Positions 8,328-17,656 of a stretch of DNA of 64,000 bases are shown here, one piece after another (within the stretch, counting starts at the first letter, position 1; each line of letters starts with the position of its first letter). The translations under genes were made by a program, and so were the position numbers. The stretch is from Pseudomonas sp. Gutcm_11s (GTDB lineage Bacteria > Pseudomonadota > Gammaproteobacteria > Pseudomonadales > Pseudomonadaceae): assembly GCF_028649395.1 (NCBI RefSeq), contig NZ_JAQSUW010000010.1:180964-244963 (forward strand). The letters are read 5' to 3'. The notes below the pieces were generated by a model that saw only the letters and a list, made by a program, of their open reading frames with translations, did not search any database and was not told the DNA's origin.

Positions 8328-9632
8328 TCAGGCCTTGACGATGTTGTCAGCAGGGCTGAGGTACCTGCCACGGGAGTCGACAATAAGATTGGCGCAGCGA
8401 CTAATCATGTCGAAATCGAATTTGTCATGATCGGTAGCAACGAGAATGCAGTCGTAACCACGGATGACTTCCTCGCTAAGCGTCACACTGGACAGGTCGA
8501 AATGGTGCTCACGCATTTTCGGGAATACCGGAACGTGAGGATCGCTGTAATGCACTTCAGCCCCCAGATCTCGCAGCTTCTCCATCATGAACACCGACGG
8601 AGACTCACGCATATCGTCGACGTTCTTCTTGTAGGCAATGCCTAGCACCAGAACCCGGCTGCCATTGACAGACTTTTTGCGTTCATTCAGCGCGCTAGTG
8701 ACCTTGGCAATCACGTAGTCAGGCATTGCCGAGTTGACCTCTCCCGCGAGCTCGATGAAGCGAGTGTGCAGCCCATACTCACGAGCCTTCCAAGTCAAAT
8801 AGAAGGGGTCGATCGGGATGCAGTGTCCACCGAGCCCAGGCCCCGGGTAGTAGGGCACGAAGCCAAAGGGCTTGGTGGCCGCAGCGCGGATCACTTCATG
8901 GATATCGATGCCCATTTTGTCAGCTACGATCTTCATCTCGTTGACCAGGCCGATATTCACGGCGCGGTGGATGTTTTCCAGCAGCTTGGTCATTTCCGCA
9001 GCACGCGTGCTGGAAACCGGAACGACGCGATCAATCACCTGGCCATAGAGCGCCATACCGACCTCCTGGCAGGCCGGAGTATGGCCACCACAAACCTTGG
9101 GAATGGTGCGCGTCGTGAAGTTGGGATTGCCCGGATCTTCACGCTCGGGCGAATACACCAGGAAAATGTCGGCACCAACCTTGAAACCACGGGATTGAAT
9201 ACGCGGCAACAACTCTTCATCCGTGGTTCCCGGATAGGTAGTGCTCTCCAGCGAAACGACCTGGCCCGCACGAAGATGAGGTACGAGGGAGTCGGTCGTG
9301 TCCAACACGAAGCTCAGGTCCGGCTCGCGATATTTGTTGAGGGGAGTCGGGACGCAAAGGATCAACGCGTCGACATCGGCCGCTCGAGAGAAATCGGTCG
9401 TAGCCTCAAAACCCTGAGATACGGCATTGGTGATTGAGGACGCAGAAATATGCTCGATATAGCTTTCACCGCGCGCGATGCACTCGATCTTGGTTTGATC
9501 AATATCAAAACCTACAACCTTGTACCCCACCTCGGCATAGCGCAGAACCAACGGCAATCCAACATAGCCAAGGCCAACGATACCAATGCAAGCCGTACGC
9601 TCATTCAAGCGCCCCAGAAGCTGCTGCTTCAT
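8328..9632 (-). CDS. wbpA: UDP-N-acetylglucosamine 6-dehydrogenase (WbpA type)
   Basis: Oxidises the C6 hydroxyl of UDP-GlcNAc to UDP-GlcNAcA with 2 NAD+. The 434 residues include the N-terminal Rossmann motif [11 protein letters not shown] (about 17-27), ESTTYPGTT, and the catalytic Cys motif [16 protein letters not shown]-terminal UDP-binding domain has [18 protein letters not shown]. Length and sequence style match WbpA of P. aeruginosa (about 436 residues), though UDP-GalNAc or another hexose cannot be excluded by reading alone. It sits between wecC and pseB on the minus strand. This is one of three nucleotide-sugar dehydrogenases in the window. Confidence 0.87.
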   Translation of the reverse strand: MKQQLLGRLNERTACIGIVGLGYVGLPLVLRYAEVGYKVVGFDIDQTKIECIARGESYIEHISASSITNAVSQGFEATTDFSRAADVDALILCVPTPLNKYREPDLSFVLDTTDSLVPHLRAGQVVSLESTTYPGTTDEELLPRIQSRGFKVGADIFLVYSPEREDPGNPNFTTRTIPKVCGGHTPACQEVGMALYGQVIDRVVPVSSTRAAEMTKLLENIHRAVNIGLVNEMKIVADKMGIDIHEVIRAAATKPFGFVPYYPGPGLGGHCIPIDPFYLTWKAREYGLHTRFIELAGEVNSAMPDYVIAKVTSALNERKKSVNGSRVLVLGIAYKKNVDDMRESPSVFMMEKLRDLGAEVHYSDPHVPVFPKMREHHFDLSSVTLSEEVIRGYDCILVATDHDKFDFDMISRCANLIVDSRGRYLSPADNIVKA

Positions 9633-9667
9633 CTAAAACTCCTGACGAAACCGAAAAATAGAAAGAA

Positions 9668-10945
9668 TTAACCGTTAACCGAAAGCGCGGCAGCCCCTCG
9701 GGTATCCAGGGCGCGCTGGTTGGCTTGCAACTCAATCGCATGCTCACTAAAAATTTTGTGGTCGACGAGGAAGACCAGTACATCCGCCTTCGCTGCCGAC
9801 GCAAAGTCAACAAGCTCGACTCCTGCCTGTTCCAGCGCAGACGGCCTTGTCTCGATGTGCGGCTCAACAGCCACCACCTGACTCGGATAACGAGCCGCCA
9901 GTGCCAGGGTGATGGCTAATGCCGGGCTTTCCCGCAAATCATCGATGTTGGCTTTGAAGGCCAAGCCGAAGCAGGCAATCGTCACCTGGCCAAGCGGCTT
10001 GGCTGCGCAATCTGAGACCTCCTGGACAAGATGATCAATTCGATCACTGACCCAATGGGGCTTACTGTCATTGACCTGCCGAGCAGTGCGGATCAGCCGG
10101 GATTCTTTCGGAGCCTGGCTAACTATGAACCAAGGATCGACGGCAATGCAGTGCCCTCCGACCCCTGGGCCCGGCTGTAGGATGTCGACACGTGGGTGGC
10201 GATTGGCCAGACGAATAAGCTCCCAGACATTGACACCCAACTTGTCGCAGATGATCGATAGCTCATTCGCGAAGGCGATGTTGACGTCTCGAAAACTATT
10301 CTCGGTCAACTTGCACAGCTCGGCCGTCCGCACATCGGTAACGACGCACTCGCCTTCAACAAACGTCTTGTAGAGCTGAACGGCTTGTCGGGCACACTCT
10401 GCTGTCATACCCCCGATAACACGATCGTTCTGCACGAGTTCTCGTAAAACATGCCCCGGCAACACACGCTCGGGGCAATGAGCAATGCGCACGTCTGACT
10501 GCTCGCCCACCTGCTGTGGAAAACTGAGATCAGGGCGGGCCGCAGCAAGCCATGCAGCCATTTTCTCGGTGGTTCCGACCGGAGAAGTGGACTCCAAGAT
10601 GATCAGATCACCCTTCTTCAGAACAGGAGCAATAGAGCGGCACGCCGACTCCACGTATGAGAGGTCGGGTTGGTGCTCATCGGCAAAAGGAGTAGGCACT
10701 GCCAGAAGAAACGCATCGGCAGGTTCGGGAATCGTTGTAGCGCGAAGGAAGCCTCCGCTGACAGCCGCATGAACCAGCATATCGAGGTCCGGCTCAACGA
10801 TATGAATCTCGCCTCGCTGGATGGTTTCCACCGCATGCGGATTGATGTCGACACCGATGACGTTGATCTTTCGCGACGCGAAAACAGCAGCAGTTGGCAG
10901 GCCAATATAGCCAAGGCCAATCACGGATATGGTTTCAAACTTCAT
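9668..10945 (-). CDS. wecC: UDP-N-acetyl-D-mannosamine dehydrogenase WecC
   Basis: Oxidises UDP-ManNAc, made by the adjacent WecB, to UDP-ManNAcA for O-antigen, capsule or ECA-like glycans. It has 425 residues: an N-terminal NAD domain with VIGLGYIGLPTAAVFA, a central ESTSPVGTT, the WecC-typical HCPERVLPG and SFRDVNIAFANE, and the active-site motif GPGVGGHCIAVDPWF. A C-terminal GLAFKANIDDLRESPA follows. The start codon shares one base with the wecB stop, so the pair is translationally coupled. About 35 bp separate it from wbpA downstream. Confidence 0.95.
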   Translation of the reverse strand: MKFETISVIGLGYIGLPTAAVFASRKINVIGVDINPHAVETIQRGEIHIVEPDLDMLVHAAVSGGFLRATTIPEPADAFLLAVPTPFADEHQPDLSYVESACRSIAPVLKKGDLIILESTSPVGTTEKMAAWLAAARPDLSFPQQVGEQSDVRIAHCPERVLPGHVLRELVQNDRVIGGMTAECARQAVQLYKTFVEGECVVTDVRTAELCKLTENSFRDVNIAFANELSIICDKLGVNVWELIRLANRHPRVDILQPGPGVGGHCIAVDPWFIVSQAPKESRLIRTARQVNDSKPHWVSDRIDHLVQEVSDCAAKPLGQVTIACFGLAFKANIDDLRESPALAITLALAARYPSQVVAVEPHIETRPSALEQAGVELVDFASAAKADVLVFLVDHKIFSEHAIELQANQRALDTRGAAALSVNG

Positions 10946-12081
10946 TATTTACTTGCGTCCCACCGGGACAACTCTTCCAGAATTCGTTGACAGGCTCGAC
11001 CATCACCATAGGGATTATGCGCTCGAGCCATGATTTGGTAGGTATCTGGATCAACCAACAGCTGATTAATGGCAGCGCAGATACTTTCTGTGCTCGTGCC
11101 GACCAGACGAACGGTACCAGCCTCAACAGCTTCGGGCCGCTCGGTATTTTCCCGCATGACCAGTACAGGCTTACCCAGAGCAGGGGCCTCCTCCTGAATA
11201 CCGCCTGAGTCGGTCAGGATCAGATGGGCCCGATTCATGAGGTAGACAAAAGGTAGATAGTCCAGCGGTTCAATCAGATGTACGTTGTGAATACCACTCA
11301 ACATGCGCTCGACCGGCCCACTCACCTGCGGGTTGAGGTGTACGGGATACACCAGATCAACATCAGGATGACGCGCAGCCGTCCGGCGAATGGCAGCACA
11401 TATGTGCTCGAAACCTTGGCCAAAGTTTTCGCGGCGATGCCCGGTTATCAACAGTAAGCGGGCATCGTCTCTCAGAAAACCGAAAATATTAGCCTGCTCC
11501 TGGCGCAATGACTCGTCAGCTTGAAGTCGCCCTGCAACCCACTGCAGCGCGTCGATGACCGTATTGCCCGTGACATGGATACGCTCGGGTAACACGCTCT
11601 CCCGCAGCAAATTGTCCTGAGCCACAACGGTGGGAGCAAAGTGAATAGTGGCCAATGAGCCGACCAGCTTCCTGTTCGCTTCTTCCGGCCAAGGCGCATA
11701 GAGATTGCCGGTACGAAGACCAGCCTCGACATGCGCAATAGGAACCTGCCGATAGTAAGCGGCCAAGCTGGCGGCAAGAGCAGTGGAGGTATCGCCATGC
11801 ACCAGAACGATATCCGGCTTGAACTCGTCAAGCACAGGCCTGAGACCCGACATCACTGAGGTGGTGATGTCGGTCAGATCCTGCCCCGGCCGCATGACCT
11901 GCAAATCGTAGTCAGGGCTTATAGTAAAAAGCCTCAACACCTGATCCAGCATCTGGCGATGCTGGCCAGTTACGCATATGCGCGACTCAAAACGAGCATC
12001 AGCCTCCAAGGCTAAAACCAGAGGGGCCATTTTGATGGCCTCTGGGCGTGTACCGAATATACAAAGCGTTCTTAGCGACAT
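10945..12081 (-). CDS. wecB: UDP-N-acetylglucosamine 2-epimerase (non-hydrolysing) WecB
   Basis: Interconverts UDP-GlcNAc and UDP-ManNAc. The 378-residue GT-B-fold protein starts [21 protein letters not shown]. It carries the family motifs [19 protein letters not shown] with the catalytic Glu, TGHRREN and [19 protein letters not shown]. It is the first gene of the minus-strand sugar operon; the region before it (12082-12465) is the probable promoter shared divergently with rmlB. With wecC it supplies UDP-ManNAcA. Confidence 0.95.
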   Translation of the reverse strand: MSLRTLCIFGTRPEAIKMAPLVLALEADARFESRICVTGQHRQMLDQVLRLFTISPDYDLQVMRPGQDLTDITTSVMSGLRPVLDEFKPDIVLVHGDTSTALAASLAAYYRQVPIAHVEAGLRTGNLYAPWPEEANRKLVGSLATIHFAPTVVAQDNLLRESVLPERIHVTGNTVIDALQWVAGRLQADESLRQEQANIFGFLRDDARLLLITGHRRENFGQGFEHICAAIRRTAARHPDVDLVYPVHLNPQVSGPVERMLSGIHNVHLIEPLDYLPFVYLMNRAHLILTDSGGIQEEAPALGKPVLVMRENTERPEAVEAGTVRLVGTSTESICAAINQLLVDPDTYQIMARAHNPYGDGRACQRILEELSRWDASK

Positions 12082-12109
12082 CAGGGTCGAATTATCCGTT
12101 TCATGAGCC

Positions 12110-12132
12110 GCGCATGGCAGTCAACCATGCGC
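12110..12132. repeat. Inverted repeat, 8-bp arms, upstream of wecB
   Basis: Arms GCGCATGG (12110-12117) and CCATGCGC (12125-12132) are exact reverse complements around a 7-base loop. They lie about 30 bp before the wecB start. It could be an operator or a leader hairpin of the sugar operon; no T-run follows on either side, so a terminator is unlikely. Confidence 0.45.
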
Positions 12133-12266
12133 TCGCGAGGCCCAACCTAAGCTGAACAGAGGGACATACCCAAGGCTAAGCAGATGACAAGAAAGGAGCA
12201 GCACAGCACATGGGATCAACTCACTAGAGCCGAAGACCTCATTCCACACTGGCAATCTGCCATTTT

Positions 12267-12284
12267 ACGCCATCGATATGGCGT
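12267..12284. repeat. Inverted repeat, 7-bp arms, mid control region
   Basis: Arms ACGCCAT and ATGGCGT flank the 4-base centre CGAT, giving an 18-bp near-palindrome in the middle of the wecB/rmlB divergent region. The dyad symmetry fits a dimeric regulator site, but no known consensus was recognised. Confidence 0.4.
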
Positions 12285-12465
12285 CACAAAACCACCAAAC
12301 GTCGCATCACCCTGCGCCGTGCAGGAGCAGAGTTGATCAAGTCTGACAACCAAGCCAGAAATATGCCACTTATCCGGTATTGTTGAGGCTCACCCCAACG
12401 TGCCAGTCATTGCCATTTACCACCACAACAGACACCCTTCGCATACAAAAGCAGTGGAATCTCAA

Positions 12466-13530
12466 ATGCGCATCCTGATTACTGGTGGTGCGGGCTTCAT
12501 AGGCTCCGCACTGGTTCGACACACGCTCCTGAATACGGATCACCATGTCCTGAACCTCGATAAGCTGACCTACGCCGGCAACCTGGAGTCACTTTCTCCA
12601 GTAGAGCACCTGCCTCGTTACAAGTTTTTGCAGGCCGACATCGCCGACAGCACAGCCGTCAGCCTCGCTCTTGCCGAGTTCCAGCCAGATGCCATCATGC
12701 ATCTGGCCGCCGAGTCGCACGTAGATCGCTCCATCGACGGCCCGGCCGCCTTTATCCAGACCAACATCGTCGGCACCTACGCCCTGCTGGAAGCGACCCG
12801 CGCCTACTGGATGGCTCTGCCGGAGGAGCGCAAGCAGAGCTTCCGCTTCCACCACATTTCCACCGACGAGGTTTATGGCGACCTGCATGGCGTCGATGAC
12901 CTGTTCACCGAGACCACTCCCTACGCCCCCAGCTCGCCCTACTCGGCGAGCAAGGCTGCGTCCGATCACCTGGTCCGCGCCTGGCATCGCACCTATGGCC
13001 TGCCGGTGCTGCTCACCAACTGCTCGAACAACTATGGGCCCTATCACTTCCCGGAAAAACTGATCCCACTGGTGATACTCAATGCCCTCGAGGGCAAACC
13101 CCTGCCAGTCTATGGCGACGGCTCCCAGGTGCGCGATTGGCTTTTCGTCGAAGACCATGCCCGCGCGCTGCTCAAGGTGGTCACCGAAGGCCAGGTCGGC
13201 GAAACCTACAACATCGGTGGCCACAACGAGCAGAAGAACATCGATGTAGTGCGCGCCATCTGCGGCCTGCTGGAAGAGCTGGCGCCAAACAAACCCAGTG
13301 GCCTGGCCCGCTACGAGGACCTGATCACCTTCGTCAAGGATCGACCAGGCCACGATCAGCGCTATGCCATCGACGCCAGCAAGATCGAGCACGAGCTCGG
13401 CTGGACCCCCGAAGAAACCTTTGCCAGTGGCCTGCGCAAGACCGTGCAGTGGTACCTGGACAACCTCGAATGGTGCCGCCACGTACAGGACGGCAGCTAT
13501 CAACGTGAGCGACTGGGAGCCAGCGCATGA
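12466..13530 (+). CDS. rmlB: dTDP-glucose 4,6-dehydratase RmlB
   Basis: Second step of dTDP-L-rhamnose synthesis. The 354-residue extended SDR starts [19 protein letters not shown] (NAD motif GGAGFIG, residues 7-13). It has [15 protein letters not shown], the active-site STDEVYGDL with Asp-Glu, and [14 protein letters not shown] with the YxxxK pair. The frame is open to 12400, but the ATG at 12466 gives the standard N-terminus and normal length. It is first in the rmlBACD operon; its stop overlaps the rmlA start by 4 bp. Confidence 0.96.
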   Translation: MRILITGGAGFIGSALVRHTLLNTDHHVLNLDKLTYAGNLESLSPVEHLPRYKFLQADIADSTAVSLALAEFQPDAIMHLAAESHVDRSIDGPAAFIQTNIVGTYALLEATRAYWMALPEERKQSFRFHHISTDEVYGDLHGVDDLFTETTPYAPSSPYSASKAASDHLVRAWHRTYGLPVLLTNCSNNYGPYHFPEKLIPLVILNALEGKPLPVYGDGSQVRDWLFVEDHARALLKVVTEGQVGETYNIGGHNEQKNIDVVRAICGLLEELAPNKPSGLARYEDLITFVKDRPGHDQRYAIDASKIEHELGWTPEETFASGLRKTVQWYLDNLEWCRHVQDGSYQRERLGASA

Positions 13531-14399
13531 AAGGAATCATCCTGGCCGGCGGATCCGGCACTCGCCTGCACCCGATCACCCTGGGTGTATCCAAGCAGTT
13601 GCTGCCAATCTACGACAAACCGATGATCTACTACCCGATCTCGGTGCTGATGCTGGCCGGAATCCGCGACATCCTGATCATCTCCACCCCGCATGACCTG
13701 CCGCAGTTCGAGAAGATGCTCGGCGATGGCAGCCAGTTCGGCGTGCGCTTCCAATATGCCGAGCAGCCCTCTCCGGACGGCCTGGCCCAGGCTTTCCTGA
13801 TCGGCGAGCAGTTCATCGGCACGGATTCGGTGTGCCTGATCCTCGGCGACAACATCTTCCACGGCCAGCACTTCAGCGAGATGCTCCTGCGTGCAGCCGC
13901 CGAGCCCAGCGGAGCTTCCGTGTTCGGCTATTGGGTACGCGACCCTGAGCGCTTTGGCGTGGTCGAGTTCGATGCCCAGGGCAAGGCGATCTCCATCGAG
14001 GAGAAACCCAAGCAGCCGAAGTCCAGCTATGCCGTGACCGGCCTGTACTTCTACGACAACGATGTGATCGAGATCGCCAAGGCAGTCAAACCATCACTGC
14101 GCGGCGAACTGGAGATCACCGACGTCAACAACGCCTACCTGCAACGCGGTGACCTGCGCGTGGAGCGCTTCGGCCGTGGCTTCGCCTGGCTCGACACCGG
14201 CACTCACGACAGCCTGCTGGACGCCTCGCAGTATGTGCAGACCATTGAGCATCGCCAGGGCCTGAAAGTCGCCTGCCTGGAGGAAATCGCCTTCCAGCAT
14301 GGCTGGATCGACCGCGAGCAGCTGCTGGTACAGGCCAAGGCCTTCGGCAAGACCGGCTATGGCCAGTACCTCTACCAGCTGGCCGGAGAGCACGCATGA
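13527..14399 (+). CDS. rmlA: Glucose-1-phosphate thymidylyltransferase RmlA
   Basis: Makes dTDP-glucose from glucose-1-phosphate and dTTP, the first committed step. The 290-residue protein starts [33 protein letters not shown], the signature G-x-G-T-R-L nucleotide loop. It also has [30 protein letters not shown] and [14 protein letters not shown], all diagnostic of RmlA. The ATG overlaps the rmlB stop and its own stop overlaps the rmlC start. Confidence 0.97.
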   Translation: MKGIILAGGSGTRLHPITLGVSKQLLPIYDKPMIYYPISVLMLAGIRDILIISTPHDLPQFEKMLGDGSQFGVRFQYAEQPSPDGLAQAFLIGEQFIGTDSVCLILGDNIFHGQHFSEMLLRAAAEPSGASVFGYWVRDPERFGVVEFDAQGKAISIEEKPKQPKSSYAVTGLYFYDNDVIEIAKAVKPSLRGELEITDVNNAYLQRGDLRVERFGRGFAWLDTGTHDSLLDASQYVQTIEHRQGLKVACLEEIAFQHGWIDREQLLVQAKAFGKTGYGQYLYQLAGEHA

Positions 14400-14941
14400 A
14401 TGTGATCCGCACCGAGCTGCCGGAAGTACTGATCCTCGAACCCAAAGTCTTCGGCGACGAGCGCGGCTTCTTCTACGAGAGCTTCAATGCGCGTGCCTTC
14501 GCCGAGGCCACCGGCCTGCAGCGCGAGTTCGTCCAGGACAACCACTCGCGCTCGCAGCGCGGTGTGCTGCGTGGCCTGCACTACCAGATCGAGCAGGCCC
14601 AAGGGAAACTGGTGCGGGTCAGCCACGGCGAAGTGCTGGACGTGGCCGTGGACATCCGCCGCAGCTCGCCGAACTTCGGCAAGTCGGTCACGGTGCGCCT
14701 GTCGGCCGAGAACAAGCGCCAGCTGTGGGTACCAGAAGGCTTCGCCCATGGCTTCGTGGTGCTCAGCGAGTACGCCGAGTTCCTCTACAAGACCACCGAC
14801 TACTACGCGCCGGCCTTCGAGCGCAGCATCCGCTGGGACGATCCCGAGCTGGCCATCGACTGGCAGTTCGACGGCGTTCCGCAGTTGTCGGCCAAGGACC
14901 AGGCAGGCGTTGCCCTGCGCGATGCCGAGCTGTTCCCATGA
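14396..14941 (+). CDS. rmlC: dTDP-4-dehydrorhamnose 3,5-epimerase RmlC
   Basis: Epimerises C3 and C5 of dTDP-4-keto-6-deoxyglucose. The 181-residue cupin has [18 protein letters not shown] near the start, [19 protein letters not shown] with the catalytic His, and [16 protein letters not shown] sequence (here [27 protein letters not shown]). Length is typical. It overlaps rmlA and rmlD by 4 bp each. Confidence 0.97.
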   Translation: MNVIRTELPEVLILEPKVFGDERGFFYESFNARAFAEATGLQREFVQDNHSRSQRGVLRGLHYQIEQAQGKLVRVSHGEVLDVAVDIRRSSPNFGKSVTVRLSAENKRQLWVPEGFAHGFVVLSEYAEFLYKTTDYYAPAFERSIRWDDPELAIDWQFDGVPQLSAKDQAGVALRDAELFP

Positions 14942-15804
14942 GAGTGCTGATCACCGGTCGTCACGGCCAGGTTTCCCGTGAACTGCAACTGAGCCTGGCC
15001 CAGCACGAGCTGCTGGTGCTCGGCCACGACCAGCTCGATCTAGCCGATAGCGCCGAGATCCGCCGCCAGGTTCGCGAGCTGCGACCGGATCTACTGATCA
15101 ATGCCGCCGCTCATACCGCCGTGGATCAGGCCGAAAGCGAGGCCGAGCTGGCCTTCGCGATCAACGCCACTGCACCCGGCGTGCTGGCGGAGGAAGCGGC
15201 CTCGCTTAACGTACCGCTGATTCACTACTCCACCGACTACGTTTTCGACGGCTCCAAGCCTGCCCCCTATCACGAGAGCGACACCACCGCGCCGCTGGGC
15301 GTCTACGGCCAGAGCAAGCTTGCGGGTGAAGAAGCCATTCGTGCGATCGGCGGCCAGCACCTGATCCTGCGTACCAGCTGGGTCTATTCGTTGCATGGCA
15401 AGAACTTCCTGCTGACCATGCAGCGCCTGCTGCAGGAGCGCGAGGAACTGCGCGTGGTCGCCGACCAGATCGGCGCACCGACCTGGGCCGGCAGCATCGC
15501 CCAGGCGACTGCGCAGCTCGTGCAGCACTGGCAGGACGGGCGGCCTGGAAACTGGGGCACCTACCACCTCACCGGGCTGGGCGAGACCTCCTGGTTCGGC
15601 TTTGCTGAGGCCATCGCCGCGCAACTGCGTGCCCAGGGCAAACCCAGTGCACGCCTGCTGCCCATCGCCTCCAGCGAATACCCGACACCCGCGAAGCGGC
15701 CGCTCAACTCGCGCCTGGACTGCTCACGCCTGCAACAAGAGTGGGACATTCGCCTGGTCGACTGGCACGATGCGCTCCTCACGTGCCTGAGCAGCCCACG
15801 CTAG
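14938..15804 (+). CDS. rmlD: dTDP-4-dehydrorhamnose reductase RmlD
   Basis: Reduces dTDP-4-keto-L-rhamnose to dTDP-L-rhamnose with NAD(P)H. The 288-residue SDR starts [16 protein letters not shown], where a Val-Ser replaces the common Leu-Gly after GxxGQ. It has NAAAHTAVDQAE, HYSTDYVFDG and YGQSKLAGE with the YxxxK pair. The frame is open far upstream inside rmlC, but the ATG at 14938 overlaps the rmlC stop and gives the family N-terminus. Being last, rather than second, in the cluster is unlike the rmlBDAC order I recall for P. aeruginosa. Confidence 0.95.
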   Translation: MRVLITGRHGQVSRELQLSLAQHELLVLGHDQLDLADSAEIRRQVRELRPDLLINAAAHTAVDQAESEAELAFAINATAPGVLAEEAASLNVPLIHYSTDYVFDGSKPAPYHESDTTAPLGVYGQSKLAGEEAIRAIGGQHLILRTSWVYSLHGKNFLLTMQRLLQEREELRVVADQIGAPTWAGSIAQATAQLVQHWQDGRPGNWGTYHLTGLGETSWFGFAEAIAAQLRAQGKPSARLLPIASSEYPTPAKRPLNSRLDCSRLQQEWDIRLVDWHDALLTCLSSPR

Positions 15805-15847
15805 AAAGCAGCAGTGCATAATGCGCCCATTATCCAGGCGCACCGCA

Positions 15848-17656
15848 ATGATCCTGCCGACCACTCCCCATCGCCCCCGCTGGCGCAGCCTGGCTCTGCT
15901 GGCGCTGCTCCTCGCCCCGCTGCTGTGGCCGCTGCAGTTCTTTGCCGAGCGTTACTACCGGGGCGAGCTGCTCGAGCAGAATCGCCAGACGCTCGACCTC
16001 TACAGCGAGAACCTGCTCGGCACCCTGCGCCGCTATGAGGTGTTGCCCAGCATCCTCGCCGACCTGCCGCCACTGCGCGCCCTGCTCGCCTCCCCGCAGG
16101 ACGGCGCCCGCCAGGAGCAGGCCAACCGCCTGCTGGCGCGGGTGCGCAGCGAGACCGGCGCCGACGTGATTTATTTGATGAGCCCGCAGGGCATGACCCT
16201 CACCTCGTCGAACTGGGACCAGTCCGACAGCTTCGTCGGTCGCGACTTCTCCTATCGCCCCTACTTTCGCGAGGCGCTGGGCGGCAAGCAGGGGCGCTTC
16301 TTCGGCCTCGGCACCACCTCACGCAAGCGCGGCTACTTCTTCTCCAACCCGGTGCGCGAGGGCGATCGGGTGATCGGCATTCTGGTGGTCAAGGTCGACC
16401 TGGATGTCTCCGAGGCCCTGTGGGGCAATACGCCGGAACAGCTGATGGTCACCGACAGCAATGGCGTGGTGATCGTCTCCTCACGCAGTGACTGGCGCTT
16501 CCGCGCCACCCGCGAACTGGACAAGGCCGAGCGCGCCGCCATCGTCGCCAACCAGCCGTACCCGACCCCCTCACCCTCGCCCCTGCGGCTGGACGATGGC
16601 GTCTGGCTGACCCAAAGCCGTGAGCTGCAGGAGACCGGGCTGACCGCGAGCATCCTCGCTCCGCGCCAGCTGGTCGATCGTCAGGTACGCACCACGCTCG
16701 CCGTCGGCGGCGCGGCGCTGCTGGCCCTGCTGCTGCTGCTGGGCCTGATGCTGCAGCGCCGGCGCCACTATATAGAGCGTATTGCGCTAGACGCGCAGGC
16801 CCGGCGCGAGCTGGAGGTGCGCGTGCAGGAGCGCACGCGCGACCTGGAGACACTGAACAACCGCCTCAAGGATGAAGTCCTGGAACGCGAGCAGGCCCAG
16901 CAGAAGCTGCTGCGCACCCAGGACGAACTGGTCCAGGCCGGCAAGCTGAGCGCCCTGGGTACGATGAGCGCCAGCATCAGCCACGAGCTCAACCAGCCGC
17001 TGGCCGCCATTCGCAGCTACGCCGACAACGCCGGCGTGCTGCTCGATCACCAGCGCACCGACGATGCCCGCGGCAACCTCAAGCAAATCAGCGAACTGAC
17101 CGGGCGCATGGCCTCGATCATCGCCCACCTGCGCGCATTCGCCCGGCGCGACCGCCACGCGCCGGAGAGCGTGGCCCTGCAGCCGGCCCTGGAAGACGCC
17201 CTGGCCCTGCTCGCCAAGCGCCGCAGGGCGCTGGACGTCGAGCTGATCCGCGACCTGCCGGACGCTACCCTGTGGGTACAGGCGGGCGAGACGCGTCTGC
17301 GCCAGGTACTGGGCAACCTGCTGGCCAACGCCCTCGATGCCCTCGCCGAGAAGGCACCGCCACGACGCCTCTGGTTGAGTACCGAAATGACCGAGCAGGG
17401 CGTCAACCTGCTGTTGCGCGACAACGGCGCGGGCTTCTCCGAACAGGCCATGGCCCACGCACGCGAACCCTTCTTCACCACCAAGACCAGCACCCAGGGC
17501 CTCGGCCTCGGCCTGGCCATCTGCGAGACGCTGATGCGCGCCTTGGGCGGCGAGCTGCTGCTGGCCAACCATCCGGACGGCGGCGCGCTGATCACCCTGC
17601 AGCTGCGTAGCGTCGCACCCGGCGCCAACCTGCAACCGCCCGAGGAGTTTTCATGA
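15848..17656 (+). CDS. dctB: C4-dicarboxylate sensor histidine kinase DctB
   Basis: Membrane kinase that senses periplasmic C4-dicarboxylates and phosphorylates DctD. From the ATG at 15848 it has 602 residues: TM1 about 12-30, a periplasmic sensor domain with YRPYFREALGG and the FFSNPV loop, and TM2 about 283-303. A coiled-coil linker follows, then a HisKA domain with His379 in SASISHELNQPLAAIRSY and an HATPase domain ending GLGLGLAICETLMRALGG. An ATG at 15821 in the same frame sits on a -10-like CATAAT, so 15848 is preferred, though neither start has a strong ribosome site. It overlaps dctD by 4 bp. Confidence 0.88.
   Translation: MILPTTPHRPRWRSLALLALLLAPLLWPLQFFAERYYRGELLEQNRQTLDLYSENLLGTLRRYEVLPSILADLPPLRALLASPQDGARQEQANRLLARVRSETGADVIYLMSPQGMTLTSSNWDQSDSFVGRDFSYRPYFREALGGKQGRFFGLGTTSRKRGYFFSNPVREGDRVIGILVVKVDLDVSEALWGNTPEQLMVTDSNGVVIVSSRSDWRFRATRELDKAERAAIVANQPYPTPSPSPLRLDDGVWLTQSRELQETGLTASILAPRQLVDRQVRTTLAVGGAALLALLLLLGLMLQRRRHYIERIALDAQARRELEVRVQERTRDLETLNNRLKDEVLEREQAQQKLLRTQDELVQAGKLSALGTMSASISHELNQPLAAIRSYADNAGVLLDHQRTDDARGNLKQISELTGRMASIIAHLRAFARRDRHAPESVALQPALEDALALLAKRRRALDVELIRDLPDATLWVQAGETRLRQVLGNLLANALDALAEKAPPRRLWLSTEMTEQGVNLLLRDNGAGFSEQAMAHAREPFFTTKTSTQGLGLGLAICETLMRALGGELLLANHPDGGALITLQLRSVAPGANLQPPEEFS

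Larger units (their letters stand above)
12082..12465. promoter_or_regulatory. Divergent control region between wecB (-) and rmlB (+)
   Basis: No coding region is supported across these 384 bp. The stretch is more AT-rich than the core genome and lies between two outward-reading operons, so it must hold both promoters. I could not assign specific -35/-10 pairs with confidence. Two perfect inverted repeats inside it are listed separately. A frame open from 12400 joins rmlB but lacks RmlB homology before the ATG at 12466. Confidence 0.55.

Noticed and set aside
14299..14937. N-terminal extension of rmlD through rmlC
   Set aside because: It is an out-of-frame read of rmlC; the ATG at 14938 overlaps the rmlC stop and gives the family start.
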